Assembly (NCBI GenBank): GCA_963799415.1
Contig: CAWCXI010000026.1
Coordinates: 124,001-188,000 of the forward strand
Length of the DNA: 64,000 nucleotides
Direction of reading: 5' to 3'
Origin: JAMXLO01 sp963799415
Lineage (GTDB): Bacteria > Pseudomonadota > Alphaproteobacteria > Acetobacterales > Acetobacteraceae
In this document: in pieces, positions 24,801 through 33,011 of the stretch
How positions within the stretch are numbered: position 1 is the stretch's first letter
How the letters are laid out: every line of letters begins with the position of its first letter
Made by a program: the position numbers and the translations under genes
Notes under the pieces: model-generated
The model's database searches: none
Told to the model about the DNA's origin: nothing
The model's input: the letters and a program-made list of their open reading frames with translations, nothing else

Positions 24801-26042
24801 TCATCTCAGCATGGCCACTGCGGCATCGGACCCACGCAGGATTTCCACCAGCCTGATGCGACTGACACGCGCCACCGGGTCTTCATCTGGTTTCGGACCC
24901 AATGCCTCTGCGGCGCGGCGCAATTGCTGATCGTATTGCTCGGCGCTGCCGATTTGCCGCGCGGCCCCCTCGAACCGGCGCAGGCCACGCGCGGCTGCCT
25001 CCAATCCCTCGATCGTATCATCTCCGGCCGCAGCGATCCCGGTTGACGGGGCGACCAGTTGCGTCTCGATCTCCATCGCAAAGCGCTCACGGCAAGCCAT
25101 GTCCACTTCACGGCGAACCTGCTCGACACGATTTCGCCGTCGTGGTCGCTGCGCTGAGCATTGCATGATATCGCCGAGCATGATGGCGACCTGACGGGCT
25201 TCGACGGCGGCAGTCGTCAAATCCGCGCTGGGCAGTGGCGATTGCTCAATTTGGGTGAGCACATAATCGACAGCGCCGTCGACGGTCGCGCTGACTGCCG
25301 GGTCGTCATGCCGTCTTGCGAAATCGTCGACTACCTGGATCAGTAGTTCGGAACGCGGCAACCACCCCAATGCCAGCGCAATCATCATTGCAAGCGCCTG
25401 GGCGCCGGCAGGCGCCACTGCTTTCAGGAGGGCAAGCAATTCCTCGGGCTCGGCGGCGCCCCCTGCCAGCGCCCTGGCGACAACGCGCAATAGGGGAACT
25501 GCCTGGGCAAGCATGCTGGATACGGCGCTGGCCAGCGCCGCGTGATCGCGCTCGCGCAGACCGGTTTTTGCCGTCCAGTTGGCCGGCATAGGCGCGGCTG
25601 CAAGAATTTTCGCGGCGACCGGCCAGAGTTCGCTGCCGACTTCGACCAGTTCACCAATGCCGTCACTCGACGAATGCTTGGCAGCCACGGCGTCGATGGC
25701 GGCCACCGTTGCGCCGAGGCCTTCTTTCACCTGACCTGCCAGCGGCGGGATCGCGGTGCGCGGGACACACGGTGCGGCAGTGCTCCAATTGGCCGCGTCA
25801 ACGATCAACGGATTGAGCGGCGTGAACAGCAGTCGTGTCAGGCTGAGCTTGCGCCTTGGTCGCAACTCGGCGATGCGCCTGCGTAGCGGTGCAATGAGCT
25901 TGTCGGCATCACCACGCTCGGCGAGATCGTCGATGATCGTCAGGACACGATGGATCTGATCGTCCTGCGCGACGGCGAGATCACGATGCAGGGTGCGCAG
26001 GTTCGGTCCGGTCAGCGAGGTCGACGGCCCGTTGTCGGTCAA
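24801..26042 (-). CDS. Uncharacterised protein, second gene of a two-gene unit
   Basis: About 413 residues, largely alpha-helical with Ala/Leu-rich repeats of helices and one hydrophobic stretch near the middle (QALAMMIALALGWLPRSELL). There is an Arg-rich segment (AQRPRRRNRVEQVRREVD) and an acidic, Pro-containing C-terminal part. No recognised domain, signal peptide or catalytic motif. A TTG start at 26042 is chosen because AGGAGG sits five bases upstream; an alternative TTG at 26066 lacks this. It directly follows the 374-residue gene, whose stop is at 26068-26070, so the ribosome binding site lies in the short junction. Confidence 0.65.
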   Translation of the reverse strand: MTDNGPSTSLTGPNLRTLHRDLAVAQDDQIHRVLTIIDDLAERGDADKLIAPLRRRIAELRPRRKLSLTRLLFTPLNPLIVDAANWSTAAPCVPRTAIPPLAGQVKEGLGATVAAIDAVAAKHSSSDGIGELVEVGSELWPVAAKILAAAPMPANWTAKTGLRERDHAALASAVSSMLAQAVPLLRVVARALAGGAAEPEELLALLKAVAPAGAQALAMMIALALGWLPRSELLIQVVDDFARRHDDPAVSATVDGAVDYVLTQIEQSPLPSADLTTAAVEARQVAIMLGDIMQCSAQRPRRRNRVEQVRREVDMACRERFAMEIETQLVAPSTGIAAAGDDTIEGLEAAARGLRRFEGAARQIGSAEQYDQQLRRAAEALGPKPDEDPVARVSRIRLVEILRGSDAAVAMLR

Positions 26043-26067
26043 CTCAGCCTCCTGCCAACGCTGCAAT

Positions 26068-27192
26068 TCACAGAGTCTTCTCCAAGAGAGCTTCGTAGCG
26101 CGACACGAGGTCGGACACAGTCACCCCCGTTCGCCAATCCTCGAGTTGTTGCACCACCTTGCTGCGGTAGCGTGGCAGGTCGACAGCGTTGCCCAGGCGG
26201 TAGCTCAGCCAATGGTCAGCCTCACGCGGAACCACCGGCACCAACGCGGCCATCTCAACCAGGGTCTCCGCCGTGTCTGGTACGGTATCCCACAGGGCGC
26301 TTATGCGGTCCCAGCCATCGAGCAGCCAATCCGGCCTCGCCAGCAACTGCGCGATCTCACCTGGGTCTTTGGCCCAATTTCTCAGGAGAGCCGCGATATT
26401 GCTGGCCGTGGCCTGCGCGTCGGCGAGCGTCGACTTTGCCAGCATGATGGTCAGGTCCGCGGCATTGGCGACGAGGATCGCCTCGTTCGCGTTCTCATCC
26501 GGATTGCTGTCGGCGTATTTGATGACCTCGCGGCGCACGCGGACCAGTCTGCCGATTTCCCGCGCCACCCTGGCAGGTTGTCTGACGCCAACTCCCCGGA
26601 ACAACGCAGCAAGCTGTTCGAGGGCCGTTGCTATAGCATCGACCGTGCAGCCAAGCTTCGGTGCAATGCGCGCCACTGCGCGCTTGCCGCGCTGTTCCAA
26701 TTCGAGCGGGCGGGCCTGCTCGGGAGGGATTGGACACTCGCCCTTGCGCTCAGTCTGACGCACCAATTCAAGCAGCAGGTCGAAATTTGCCTGCAAGCGC
26801 TCGAGGTCATCGCCTTCTTGCGCTTTTTTCGCTGCGGTCACGGCGCCGCGACCGGCCAGTCCTTCAGCAGCGACTTCGCGAGCCGTGTTGCGGATCGTTT
26901 CGGGCGTCACGCCGCGCAGCTTGACGACCGCTTCAATGAGCCGTCGATCGTTCAGAGTGAGGCTGTACAGGCTGGATATATGATCCCATGAGACGATATA
27001 GACGCCTCGGCCCCCCGACGGATTTTGCACGACCAGTTCCAGAGGTTTGCGCTCACCCGGCCGCGCACGCGCACCGTTCAATTGTGGCGTGGTGAACGGG
27101 ACTGCCACCCCACGCTCGAGAAACGTGGTTGGCAGGAAGGCATCGACCGGCTGGACGTCCGGGCGGGAGACAGGTTGGGCAGTCGCGCTCAC
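26068..27192 (-). CDS. Uncharacterised protein, first gene of a two-gene unit
   Basis: A 374-residue protein from a GTG start. The N-terminal 100 residues contain a distinctive block (FLERGVAVPFTTPQLNGARA, RKPLELVVQNPSGGRGVYIV, SWDHISSLYSLTLNDRRLIE) that looks like a compact beta-rich domain. The remainder is helical, with many Arg/Ala heptad-like stretches. No membrane segment or signal peptide, so cytosolic. Similar proteins with the NPSGGRGVYI-type motif seem to exist in other Proteobacteria but I cannot assign a name or function. Cotranscribed with the following 413-residue gene and in the same direction as the carbamoyltransferase upstream. Confidence 0.65.
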   Translation of the reverse strand: MSATAQPVSRPDVQPVDAFLPTTFLERGVAVPFTTPQLNGARARPGERKPLELVVQNPSGGRGVYIVSWDHISSLYSLTLNDRRLIEAVVKLRGVTPETIRNTAREVAAEGLAGRGAVTAAKKAQEGDDLERLQANFDLLLELVRQTERKGECPIPPEQARPLELEQRGKRAVARIAPKLGCTVDAIATALEQLAALFRGVGVRQPARVAREIGRLVRVRREVIKYADSNPDENANEAILVANAADLTIMLAKSTLADAQATASNIAALLRNWAKDPGEIAQLLARPDWLLDGWDRISALWDTVPDTAETLVEMAALVPVVPREADHWLSYRLGNAVDLPRYRSKVVQQLEDWRTGVTVSDLVSRYEALLEKTL

Positions 27193-27318
27193 TGTGGGTA
27201 TTCGCTGATTGCCTGCGTATCATGCCACCAGGTCTGTCAACATATCCTTTCTGTGCGCATTGGATGCGGCGGGAGGTGAGCTGTCACGTGATGCATGCGC
27301 TGCCAGGGCCGGCAGCGA

Positions 27319-29442
27319 TCAGGCCAAGACGCCGGTTTCCGCCCGCCACTGCTGTAGCCACCGCCGAAGCCGAAGTCCGCCATCCTTCGGCGGTGCGTCG
27401 ACCGCATGCCATGCAAGGTATGCGCCGCCGTCCGCACCCAGCAGCAGCACGCCATCCATTGCCTTGGAGCGCCGCAGCGCCTCAAGCGCCTGCTGCGGCG
27501 TCTGCACGATCGGCCCGGCGACATTGAGCGAGGTGTTCACCGACACCTCGACGCCTGCGCGCCTGCCCATCGCCTTCAGGTAGGCGTGGGTGAACGGATC
27601 GGTGTCCTCGCGCACGATCTGAATGCGGCTGGTATTGTCGCGATGGACCACCGCGGGGATATGGCGGATCGCGTCCGCGCGCGGCCGCACGGTCAGCACC
27701 ATGTAGTTGTAGGCATTGTAGTCGTCGTCCGCGGCGCCGTCCTGCAATTCGAACCAGCGATGCGCGGCCTCCAGCGTGAGCATCGGCGCCAGCGGACGGA
27801 ACGGCTCGCGGAACTTCACCAGCCGGTTGATGGTTTCCAGCGTTCGCGGATTACAGGGATTGGCGAGGATCGAACGATGGCCGAGCGCGCGTGGCCCGGT
27901 CTCTGCAGGGCCCTGGAACAGGCCCAGGACGCCATCCTGCGCGATGCACCAGGCGAGCAGGTCCGCGATGTGACCGCGATCGCCGCTCAGACGTTCCCAG
28001 CCGATTTCGTCGGTGGTGCGCAGGGCAGCCTCGATCGCGCCATTGCCAGGCGCCATGCCGCAGTGGAATGCGTGACGCAGCTTCTCACCGAGCGGCGCGC
28101 CATTCGACAGCGCGAAGTGATACGCGGCACCGACCGGTACGCCGGCGTCGCTCGGCACTGGCGGCACCCAGATGTGCAGGTCCGGGTGGTGATCCAGCAG
28201 CCGCATGTTGGCGATCGCATTGAGCGCGGTGCCGCCGGTCAGCACCAGTCGCCTGCTCCCGGTCGCGCGGAGCAAATGGCCGACGATGTGGAACAGCGCA
28301 TCCTCGAATACGAGCTGCGTCGCCGCGGCCTTGTCGAAGCGGGCCTGGGAATCGACCTCGGCCGATGCGACATCGACGCGCATCACCGCATCAGGATTCC
28401 ACATCGCGTCGAGCGGAATGGGCGGGCCAATGATGTCGTGCAGCGCCTTGGTGTAGGGACGCGCCTGAAGGCTGCGCGGCCAGTTCGCCAGAGCACGGTT
28501 GAGCCGCACCGTGCCGTCGGCCGCGAAGTGGAACAGCTCGCGAAGCTGCCGGTAGTAGGGATTGGTGAGTTGTTCGCCATCGCCCCAGGCGGCGGAGCCC
28601 ATGAAGCGGCCCTCGCTGCTGAGGATCGTCCAGCCGCCCTGAGTCGAGCTGATCATGCTGTAGAAGCCGCCCAGCGAATTGAAGATGTCGCGATTGCGAT
28701 GGATCAGCGTGACGGTGTCGCGTTGCGCCAGGTAGAGCGAGATCGCGCCATCGTCGCCGATGCCGTCCAGCACGCTGATCATCACCGGCTCTTCGCTGTT
28801 GGCAAACGGCGACACAGCATAGGAGAAATATGCGTGGTTGTCGTGGTGCCGCATGCCGATGATCGGCATGGCTCGCCGCAGCCCCAGTTGGCGCCCGAGC
28901 CGCTGCGGAGAGCGGAACGCGCGGGCGATGTGGCTCGCGTTCATCGGCGCGAAGTTCTGCGGCCGCAGGAAGACGCGGCTTGCCGGAAGTTCCTCTGCGA
29001 TACTCCGAACCAAGGTGGCGGCGAGCGTGACGTAGTCCCAGCTTGCGACGAACGCATGGATCTGCGCCGGCTCGATGCCAACGCTGTCCAGCATGGCCAG
29101 CGCGGCGTGCAGGCTCTGTTCGGGCCAGGTGGTGCAGTGGCGGACGCCGGTGTAACGCTCCTCCTCGTTGTTGCAGATCAGACGGAGGCCGTCGGCCCGC
29201 GAGGCCTCGACCAGGGCGACGCCGCTGTTGTGTCCAGCGGGTCCGATCCCGGCCAGATAAACACGCTCACCACGTCGCAACTTCTCAGCGAAGGACGTAC
29301 CGCGTTCGCGCGAATAGGCACTATCTGGCGTGTGGAACCCATAACGCGCGGCATATGCGCGAAGCAGCGGACGGCTGATGCGCTCCGCCAGTGCGCCGAG
29401 TAAAGGGTGCGTCGGACCATGGTGTGCATAGCTGGTGGGCAT
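27319..29442 (-). CDS. NodU/CmcH-family carbamoyltransferase
   Basis: A protein of about 707 residues that should transfer a carbamoyl group from carbamoyl phosphate, through carbamoyl-adenylate, to a hydroxyl of a small molecule or glycan. The ASKHA-type N-terminal domain carries LAGIGPAGHNSGVALVEA, NNEEERYTGVRH, the metal-binding MRHHDNHAYFSYA and SVLDGIGDDGA. The C-terminal domain has the signature FQGPAETGPRALGHRSILA and VSVNTSLNVAGPIV. ATG 29442 (MPTSYAHHG) is preferred to an upstream start that adds 37 low-complexity residues. No nod, antibiotic or glycosylation genes lie nearby, so the acceptor is unknown. NodU-type enzymes act in Nod-factor, antibiotic and tobramycin-like pathways. 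Confidence 0.9.
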   Translation of the reverse strand: MPTSYAHHGPTHPLLGALAERISRPLLRAYAARYGFHTPDSAYSRERGTSFAEKLRRGERVYLAGIGPAGHNSGVALVEASRADGLRLICNNEEERYTGVRHCTTWPEQSLHAALAMLDSVGIEPAQIHAFVASWDYVTLAATLVRSIAEELPASRVFLRPQNFAPMNASHIARAFRSPQRLGRQLGLRRAMPIIGMRHHDNHAYFSYAVSPFANSEEPVMISVLDGIGDDGAISLYLAQRDTVTLIHRNRDIFNSLGGFYSMISSTQGGWTILSSEGRFMGSAAWGDGEQLTNPYYRQLRELFHFAADGTVRLNRALANWPRSLQARPYTKALHDIIGPPIPLDAMWNPDAVMRVDVASAEVDSQARFDKAAATQLVFEDALFHIVGHLLRATGSRRLVLTGGTALNAIANMRLLDHHPDLHIWVPPVPSDAGVPVGAAYHFALSNGAPLGEKLRHAFHCGMAPGNGAIEAALRTTDEIGWERLSGDRGHIADLLAWCIAQDGVLGLFQGPAETGPRALGHRSILANPCNPRTLETINRLVKFREPFRPLAPMLTLEAAHRWFELQDGAADDDYNAYNYMVLTVRPRADAIRHIPAVVHRDNTSRIQIVREDTDPFTHAYLKAMGRRAGVEVSVNTSLNVAGPIVQTPQQALEALRRSKAMDGVLLLGADGGAYLAWHAVDAPPKDGGLRLRRWLQQWRAETGVLA

Positions 29443-29609
29443 GGCTTCAGCTTGCCTTGCCTCGCGATTCCGCTCCAGAGGGCGTCGCAGAGCCGAGGCC
29501 GACGCGCCACTGGCGACAGTGTCATGACGGCTCGGTGCGGGTGCCTTAAGCACTTGGTGAGGAATTGCGGCGCTAGCTTGGCAACAACTCAGGCAATCAG
29601 GGTATCGCG

Positions 29610-30008
29610 ATGCTTCGCGCCGAGATCGATCTGGAACACAATCGGCTGATCCTGCATTGGATCGACTTGCTCAATGTCTCCGACGTCGAACGGCTACAGG
29701 CGGAGGTGACATCGCTGCTGCCGAAGCTGCGGCCGGGCTTCGATTGCATCAGCGATACCACCGACATGCGGCCCGTTTCGCGGCATTTGGCAGAGCACAT
29801 CGAGCAACTCCAGGCATTCCTGCACAAGGCGGGGATGCGATGGGTGGTGCGCATCGTGGGCAAAGGCGATGGAGCGCAGCGTGCCGCAACCCAGATGGAC
29901 CGCACGGCCGAGGCGGCCGGGTATGCGACCATCCACGTGGCTTCCCACGCGGAAGCGCTGGTCGTGTTGAGCCAGCCTCAGCCGGAGACGATGTCCGACG
30001 CCCGGTAG
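29610..30008 (+). CDS. STAS/SpoIIAA-like small protein
   Basis: A 132-residue soluble protein with an alternating beta/alpha pattern: AEIDLEHNRLILHWIDLL, LQAEVTSLLPKLRPGFDCI, SDTTDMRP, LQAFLHKAGMRWVVRIV. The phrase LRPGFDCISDTTDMRP, with an acidic cluster after a beta strand, recalls STAS-like (anti-sigma-factor antagonist type) proteins of bacteria that average 120-130 residues. Role unknown. Its 3' end overlaps the convergent serB gene by 31 bp. Confidence 0.65.
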   Translation: MLRAEIDLEHNRLILHWIDLLNVSDVERLQAEVTSLLPKLRPGFDCISDTTDMRPVSRHLAEHIEQLQAFLHKAGMRWVVRIVGKGDGAQRAATQMDRTAEAAGYATIHVASHAEALVVLSQPQPETMSDAR

Positions 30009-30865
30009 CCTTGCGCGAACAGCAGCACGCGCAGATCGGTGTGGTCCACCCGCGCGCCAGCGGCCGCCGCAACGATCGGCTTGGCGCGGAACGCAACGCC
30101 CAGGCCGGCGGCTCGCAGCATGTCGAGGTCATTGGCGCCATCGCCGACCACCAGCGTCGCGGACAGAGGCAGTCCGCGTTCGGCGGCAAGCTGGATCAGC
30201 GTGGCGAGCTTGGTGTCGCGATCGAGGATTGGTTCGGCAACGCGCCCGGTCAGCACCGAGCCGTCATCCATCAGCACATTGGATCGATGCTGATCGAATC
30301 CGCACAGCGCCGCGACCCTGCTGGTGAAGAAGGAGAAACCGCCGGACACGAGCACGGCAAAGGCGCCATGCGCACGCATCGTCGCTACCAGTTCGCGGGC
30401 ACCCGGCGTCAGTCGAATGCGCTGCCATGTCTGCTCGAGCGCGGCGACCGGAAGCCCCTTCAGCATGCCCACCCGCTCGCGCAGCGCCGCCTTGAAGTCG
30501 AGTTCGCCGTTCATCGCGCGGGCGGTTATCTCGGCGATGCGCGGTTTCAGGCCAGCGAAGTCGGCAAGTTCGTCGAGTGTCTCGCCGGTCACGATGGTGC
30601 TGTCCATGTCGGCGACCAGCAACGCTTTGCGCCTGCCCTCGGAGGGTGTCGCTATGGCGTCGATCGCGGCGCTGCCGAGAGCCGCGCGCACCACCGCCAT
30701 GTCAGGTGGACCGGGCAATGCGATGTCAACGGCCTCACCAGGCGCAAGGATGTCGGGAACGCTGCCCCTCACCGCGTCCCGCACGCGCGCGATTGCTGCT
30801 GCGGATAGCGTGGCCGCACCACGCGGGGCGATAAGGGTCAGAGTATAGCGCATCCCACGCATCAT
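29978..30865 (-). CDS. serB: Phosphoserine phosphatase
   Basis: HAD-family enzyme for the last step of serine synthesis (phosphoserine to serine). The roughly 295-residue protein has an N-terminal regulatory part and then the HAD motifs: VADMDSTIVTGETLDEL (nucleophile DxDST), VLVSGGFSFF (motif II Ser), Lys in DRDTKLATL and VGDGANDLDML (motif IV Asp). Candidate ATGs lie at 30865, 30862 and 30853; the first has a weak GGG upstream, and the others shorten the protein by 1 or 4 residues. The far longer open frame upstream overlaps the PH-domain gene and is rejected. Confidence 0.94.
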   Translation of the reverse strand: MMRGMRYTLTLIAPRGAATLSAAAIARVRDAVRGSVPDILAPGEAVDIALPGPPDMAVVRAALGSAAIDAIATPSEGRRKALLVADMDSTIVTGETLDELADFAGLKPRIAEITARAMNGELDFKAALRERVGMLKGLPVAALEQTWQRIRLTPGARELVATMRAHGAFAVLVSGGFSFFTSRVAALCGFDQHRSNVLMDDGSVLTGRVAEPILDRDTKLATLIQLAAERGLPLSATLVVGDGANDLDMLRAAGLGVAFRAKPIVAAAAGARVDHTDLRVLLFAQGYRASDIVSG

Positions 30866-30923
30866 AATGCGACCCGTGGCGAAGGCGAGAACCGCCGCCC
30901 AGACGCCCACACCATCGGCAGCG

Positions 30924-31388
30924 CTACCCCGCCACGATCGCGTTGCGGATGCGAAGCGGCGAGCCCACGCCCACCAGGGGCTCGAACCCGGCACCGGTGC
31001 CGCGGATGAGCAGCGTGCCATAGCCCCAGAGGCGTCCGGACAGGCCCTGTTCGACATCCACCGTCTCGATCTTGCCCACGTTCATCTCGACCGTGTGCCG
31101 CGACAGCAGACCACGTTTGAAAATGACCCGCCGATCGGTCACCACGATCTCGGTCGCCTTGCGGCGGATCCAGGCGCCGAGCAGCAGCAGGATGCCCACA
31201 ACACCAACCACTCCACCCGCCATCAACCCATAGCGCTGCCAATCAGGACCCGGCAGTTGTTCAGAGAACACCAGCAGCGCGACGGCGATCGCCAGCACCA
31301 CGAAAGCGCGGGCGTAGATCGACCAATGGAGCCGGCCGACCACCCTCACCGTCTCGTCAGGTTGCAGAACCTTCGTGTAGTAGGCCAT
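30924..31388 (-). CDS. Membrane protein with bacterial PH (YdbS-like) domain
   Basis: A 154-residue protein: MAYYTKVLQPDETVRVVGRL, two adjacent membrane helices (residues 26-44 and 52-72), then a bacterial PH domain bPH2 with the typical ATEIVVTDRRVIFKRGLLSR and ETVDVEQGLSGRLWGYGTLLI. The family sits in the inner membrane and is of unknown function. Its ATG overlaps the stop of the upstream membrane protein by one base (TGATG), so the two are translationally coupled. Confidence 0.87.
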   Translation of the reverse strand: MAYYTKVLQPDETVRVVGRLHWSIYARAFVVLAIAVALLVFSEQLPGPDWQRYGLMAGGVVGVVGILLLLGAWIRRKATEIVVTDRRVIFKRGLLSRHTVEMNVGKIETVDVEQGLSGRLWGYGTLLIRGTGAGFEPLVGVGSPLRIRNAIVAG

Positions 31389-31843
31389 CAGCCCAGTTCG
31401 CCCATGTGAACCGCCATGTCGGCACACAGAAGGCTGCCGACGAAGGCCACAAATACGAGGATCGCGCGGACACGGATTGGCAGGATACTGCCGGTGATTT
31501 CGGCCAGCACGAACGGCCCCGCGAGACACGCGAAGGCGATCAAAGCGCCGAAATAGGCCCAGACGAACCAGAACATCCCGTATGTCAGCACGACCGAGAC
31601 GAACAACGGCGCCAGATACAGCGGGTTCGACCAGCCGCCTGGGATTTTCAGAACTGTGAAGCCGATGAAGCCGAACAACGACAACGAACCCGGGTAAAGC
31701 ATCCGGTAGGCTTCCGCCGGAAGTGCTGTGGCTGAGGGCCACAGATCCACCATGGGCACGATCGCGGCCACGCAACCCCCGGTTTGCACTTCGCACAGCG
31801 TACCACCGTGCGCGTCCTGGCGCGAGAGCGGACGATTTGCCAT
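31388..31843 (-). CDS. Multi-helix membrane protein upstream of the PH-domain gene
   Basis: About 151 residues with four or five hydrophobic segments (LSLFGFIGFTVLK; PLYLAPLFVSVVLTYGMFWF; YFGALIAFACLAGPFVLAEI; AILVFVAFVGSLLCADMAV). No family recognised. Start uncertain: ATG 31843 lacks a well-placed ribosome binding site and ATG 31753 is a good alternative that removes a non-hydrophobic tail. Coupled to the PH-domain protein, and divergent from the quinone oxidoreductase gene. Confidence 0.65.
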   Translation of the reverse strand: MANRPLSRQDAHGGTLCEVQTGGCVAAIVPMVDLWPSATALPAEAYRMLYPGSLSLFGFIGFTVLKIPGGWSNPLYLAPLFVSVVLTYGMFWFVWAYFGALIAFACLAGPFVLAEITGSILPIRVRAILVFVAFVGSLLCADMAVHMGELG

Positions 31844-31881
31844 ACCCACCAAACTCAGGACCTGCGAATGGGAGACCGCTC

Positions 31882-32883
31882 GTGCTCGCCAACATTCCCG
31901 CGACCCAGACCGTGATCGAAATCAGCAAGCCCGGCGGACCCGAGGTGCTCGTGCCCGCGACGCGTCCCGTGCCGGAGCCGAAGGCAGGCGAGGTGCTGAT
32001 CCGCATCGCGGCCGGCGGCGTGAACCGGGCCGACTGCCTGCAACGCATGGGTCGCTATCCGATGCCACCGGGTGCGCCGGACATCCCCGGCCTGGAATGC
32101 TCGGGCACCGTGGTGAAGTGCGGCGACGGCGTCAGCGCATGGAAAGACGGCGATCAGGTCTGCGCGCTGATGATCGGCGACGGCTACGGCGAATATGCCG
32201 CGGTTCCGGCAGTGCAGTGCCTGCCGGTCCCTCCGGGCGTCAGTCTCATCGATGCCGGCGGACTGCCCGAGACGTTCTGCACCGTGTGGACCAACGTATT
32301 CGAGCGCATGCACCTTCAGCCGGGCGAGACGTTCCTGATCCAGGGCGGTTCCAGCGGCATCGGTGTCACCTCGATCCAGCTCGCCAAGGCGTGGGGCTGC
32401 AAGGTGCTGGCGACCGCCGGCTCGGACGCGAAATGCACCGCCTGCCGCGAGTTCGGCGCCGATGTCGCGATCAACTATCGCACGCAGGATTTTGTCGCGG
32501 TGGGGAAGGAATTCACCGGCGGACGTGGCGTCGATGCGATCCTCGACATGGTCGGCGGCGACTACATCCCGCGCGAGATCGAACTGCTCGCACACGAGGG
32601 GCGGCTGTGCTTTGTCGCGCTGATGGGTGGCACGCGGGTCGAGGCGGATTTCGGCGCGATCCAGCGGAAGCACCTGAGCGTTACCGGCTCGACGCTGCGC
32701 TCACGCAGCGTGGCGCAGAAGGCGGCGATCATCGCTGCGTTGCGCGAGAAGGTGTGGCCGATGTGGACGGAGCGCAAACTGCGGCCGTTCACCTATCGCC
32801 AGTTCCCGCTGCGCGAAGCCGCGGAAGCGCACCGGTTGATGGAATCGTCCGCGCACATCGGCAAGATCCTGCTGGTGCCTTGA
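31882..32883 (+). CDS. NAD(P)H quinone oxidoreductase (zeta-crystallin type)
   Basis: A 333-residue medium-chain reductase of the PIG3/QOR type, which reduces quinones with NADPH. It shows the GroES-like N-terminal half (VLIRIAAGGVNRADCLQRMG, PGLECSGTV), the nucleotide motif QGGSSGIGVTSIQLAKAWGC, and the specific FVALMGGTRVEADF and GSTLRSRSVAQKA. Zinc ligands of alcohol dehydrogenases are absent. GTG 31882 is selected because a GGGAGA ribosome binding site precedes it and the protein begins directly at the conserved domain; the frame is open upstream to 31723. Confidence 0.9.
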   Translation: MLANIPATQTVIEISKPGGPEVLVPATRPVPEPKAGEVLIRIAAGGVNRADCLQRMGRYPMPPGAPDIPGLECSGTVVKCGDGVSAWKDGDQVCALMIGDGYGEYAAVPAVQCLPVPPGVSLIDAGGLPETFCTVWTNVFERMHLQPGETFLIQGGSSGIGVTSIQLAKAWGCKVLATAGSDAKCTACREFGADVAINYRTQDFVAVGKEFTGGRGVDAILDMVGGDYIPREIELLAHEGRLCFVALMGGTRVEADFGAIQRKHLSVTGSTLRSRSVAQKAAIIAALREKVWPMWTERKLRPFTYRQFPLREAAEAHRLMESSAHIGKILLVP

Positions 32884-33011
32884 ACCGCCGGTCTGTGCGG
32901 CCATGACGTCATGAACAAATGCGGGTGATCACGCACGCTCTGCTGGCATCGTGAGCCAATCCGCTCCATCACTGGTGGAAACCGGGTCAACGGTCAGGGA
33001 GCGAAACAGCC

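Noticed and set aside
27406..29403. 665-codon open frame on the plus strand opposite the carbamoyltransferase
   Set aside because: Composition is of low-complexity antisense type and the opposite strand carries all NodU-family signatures.
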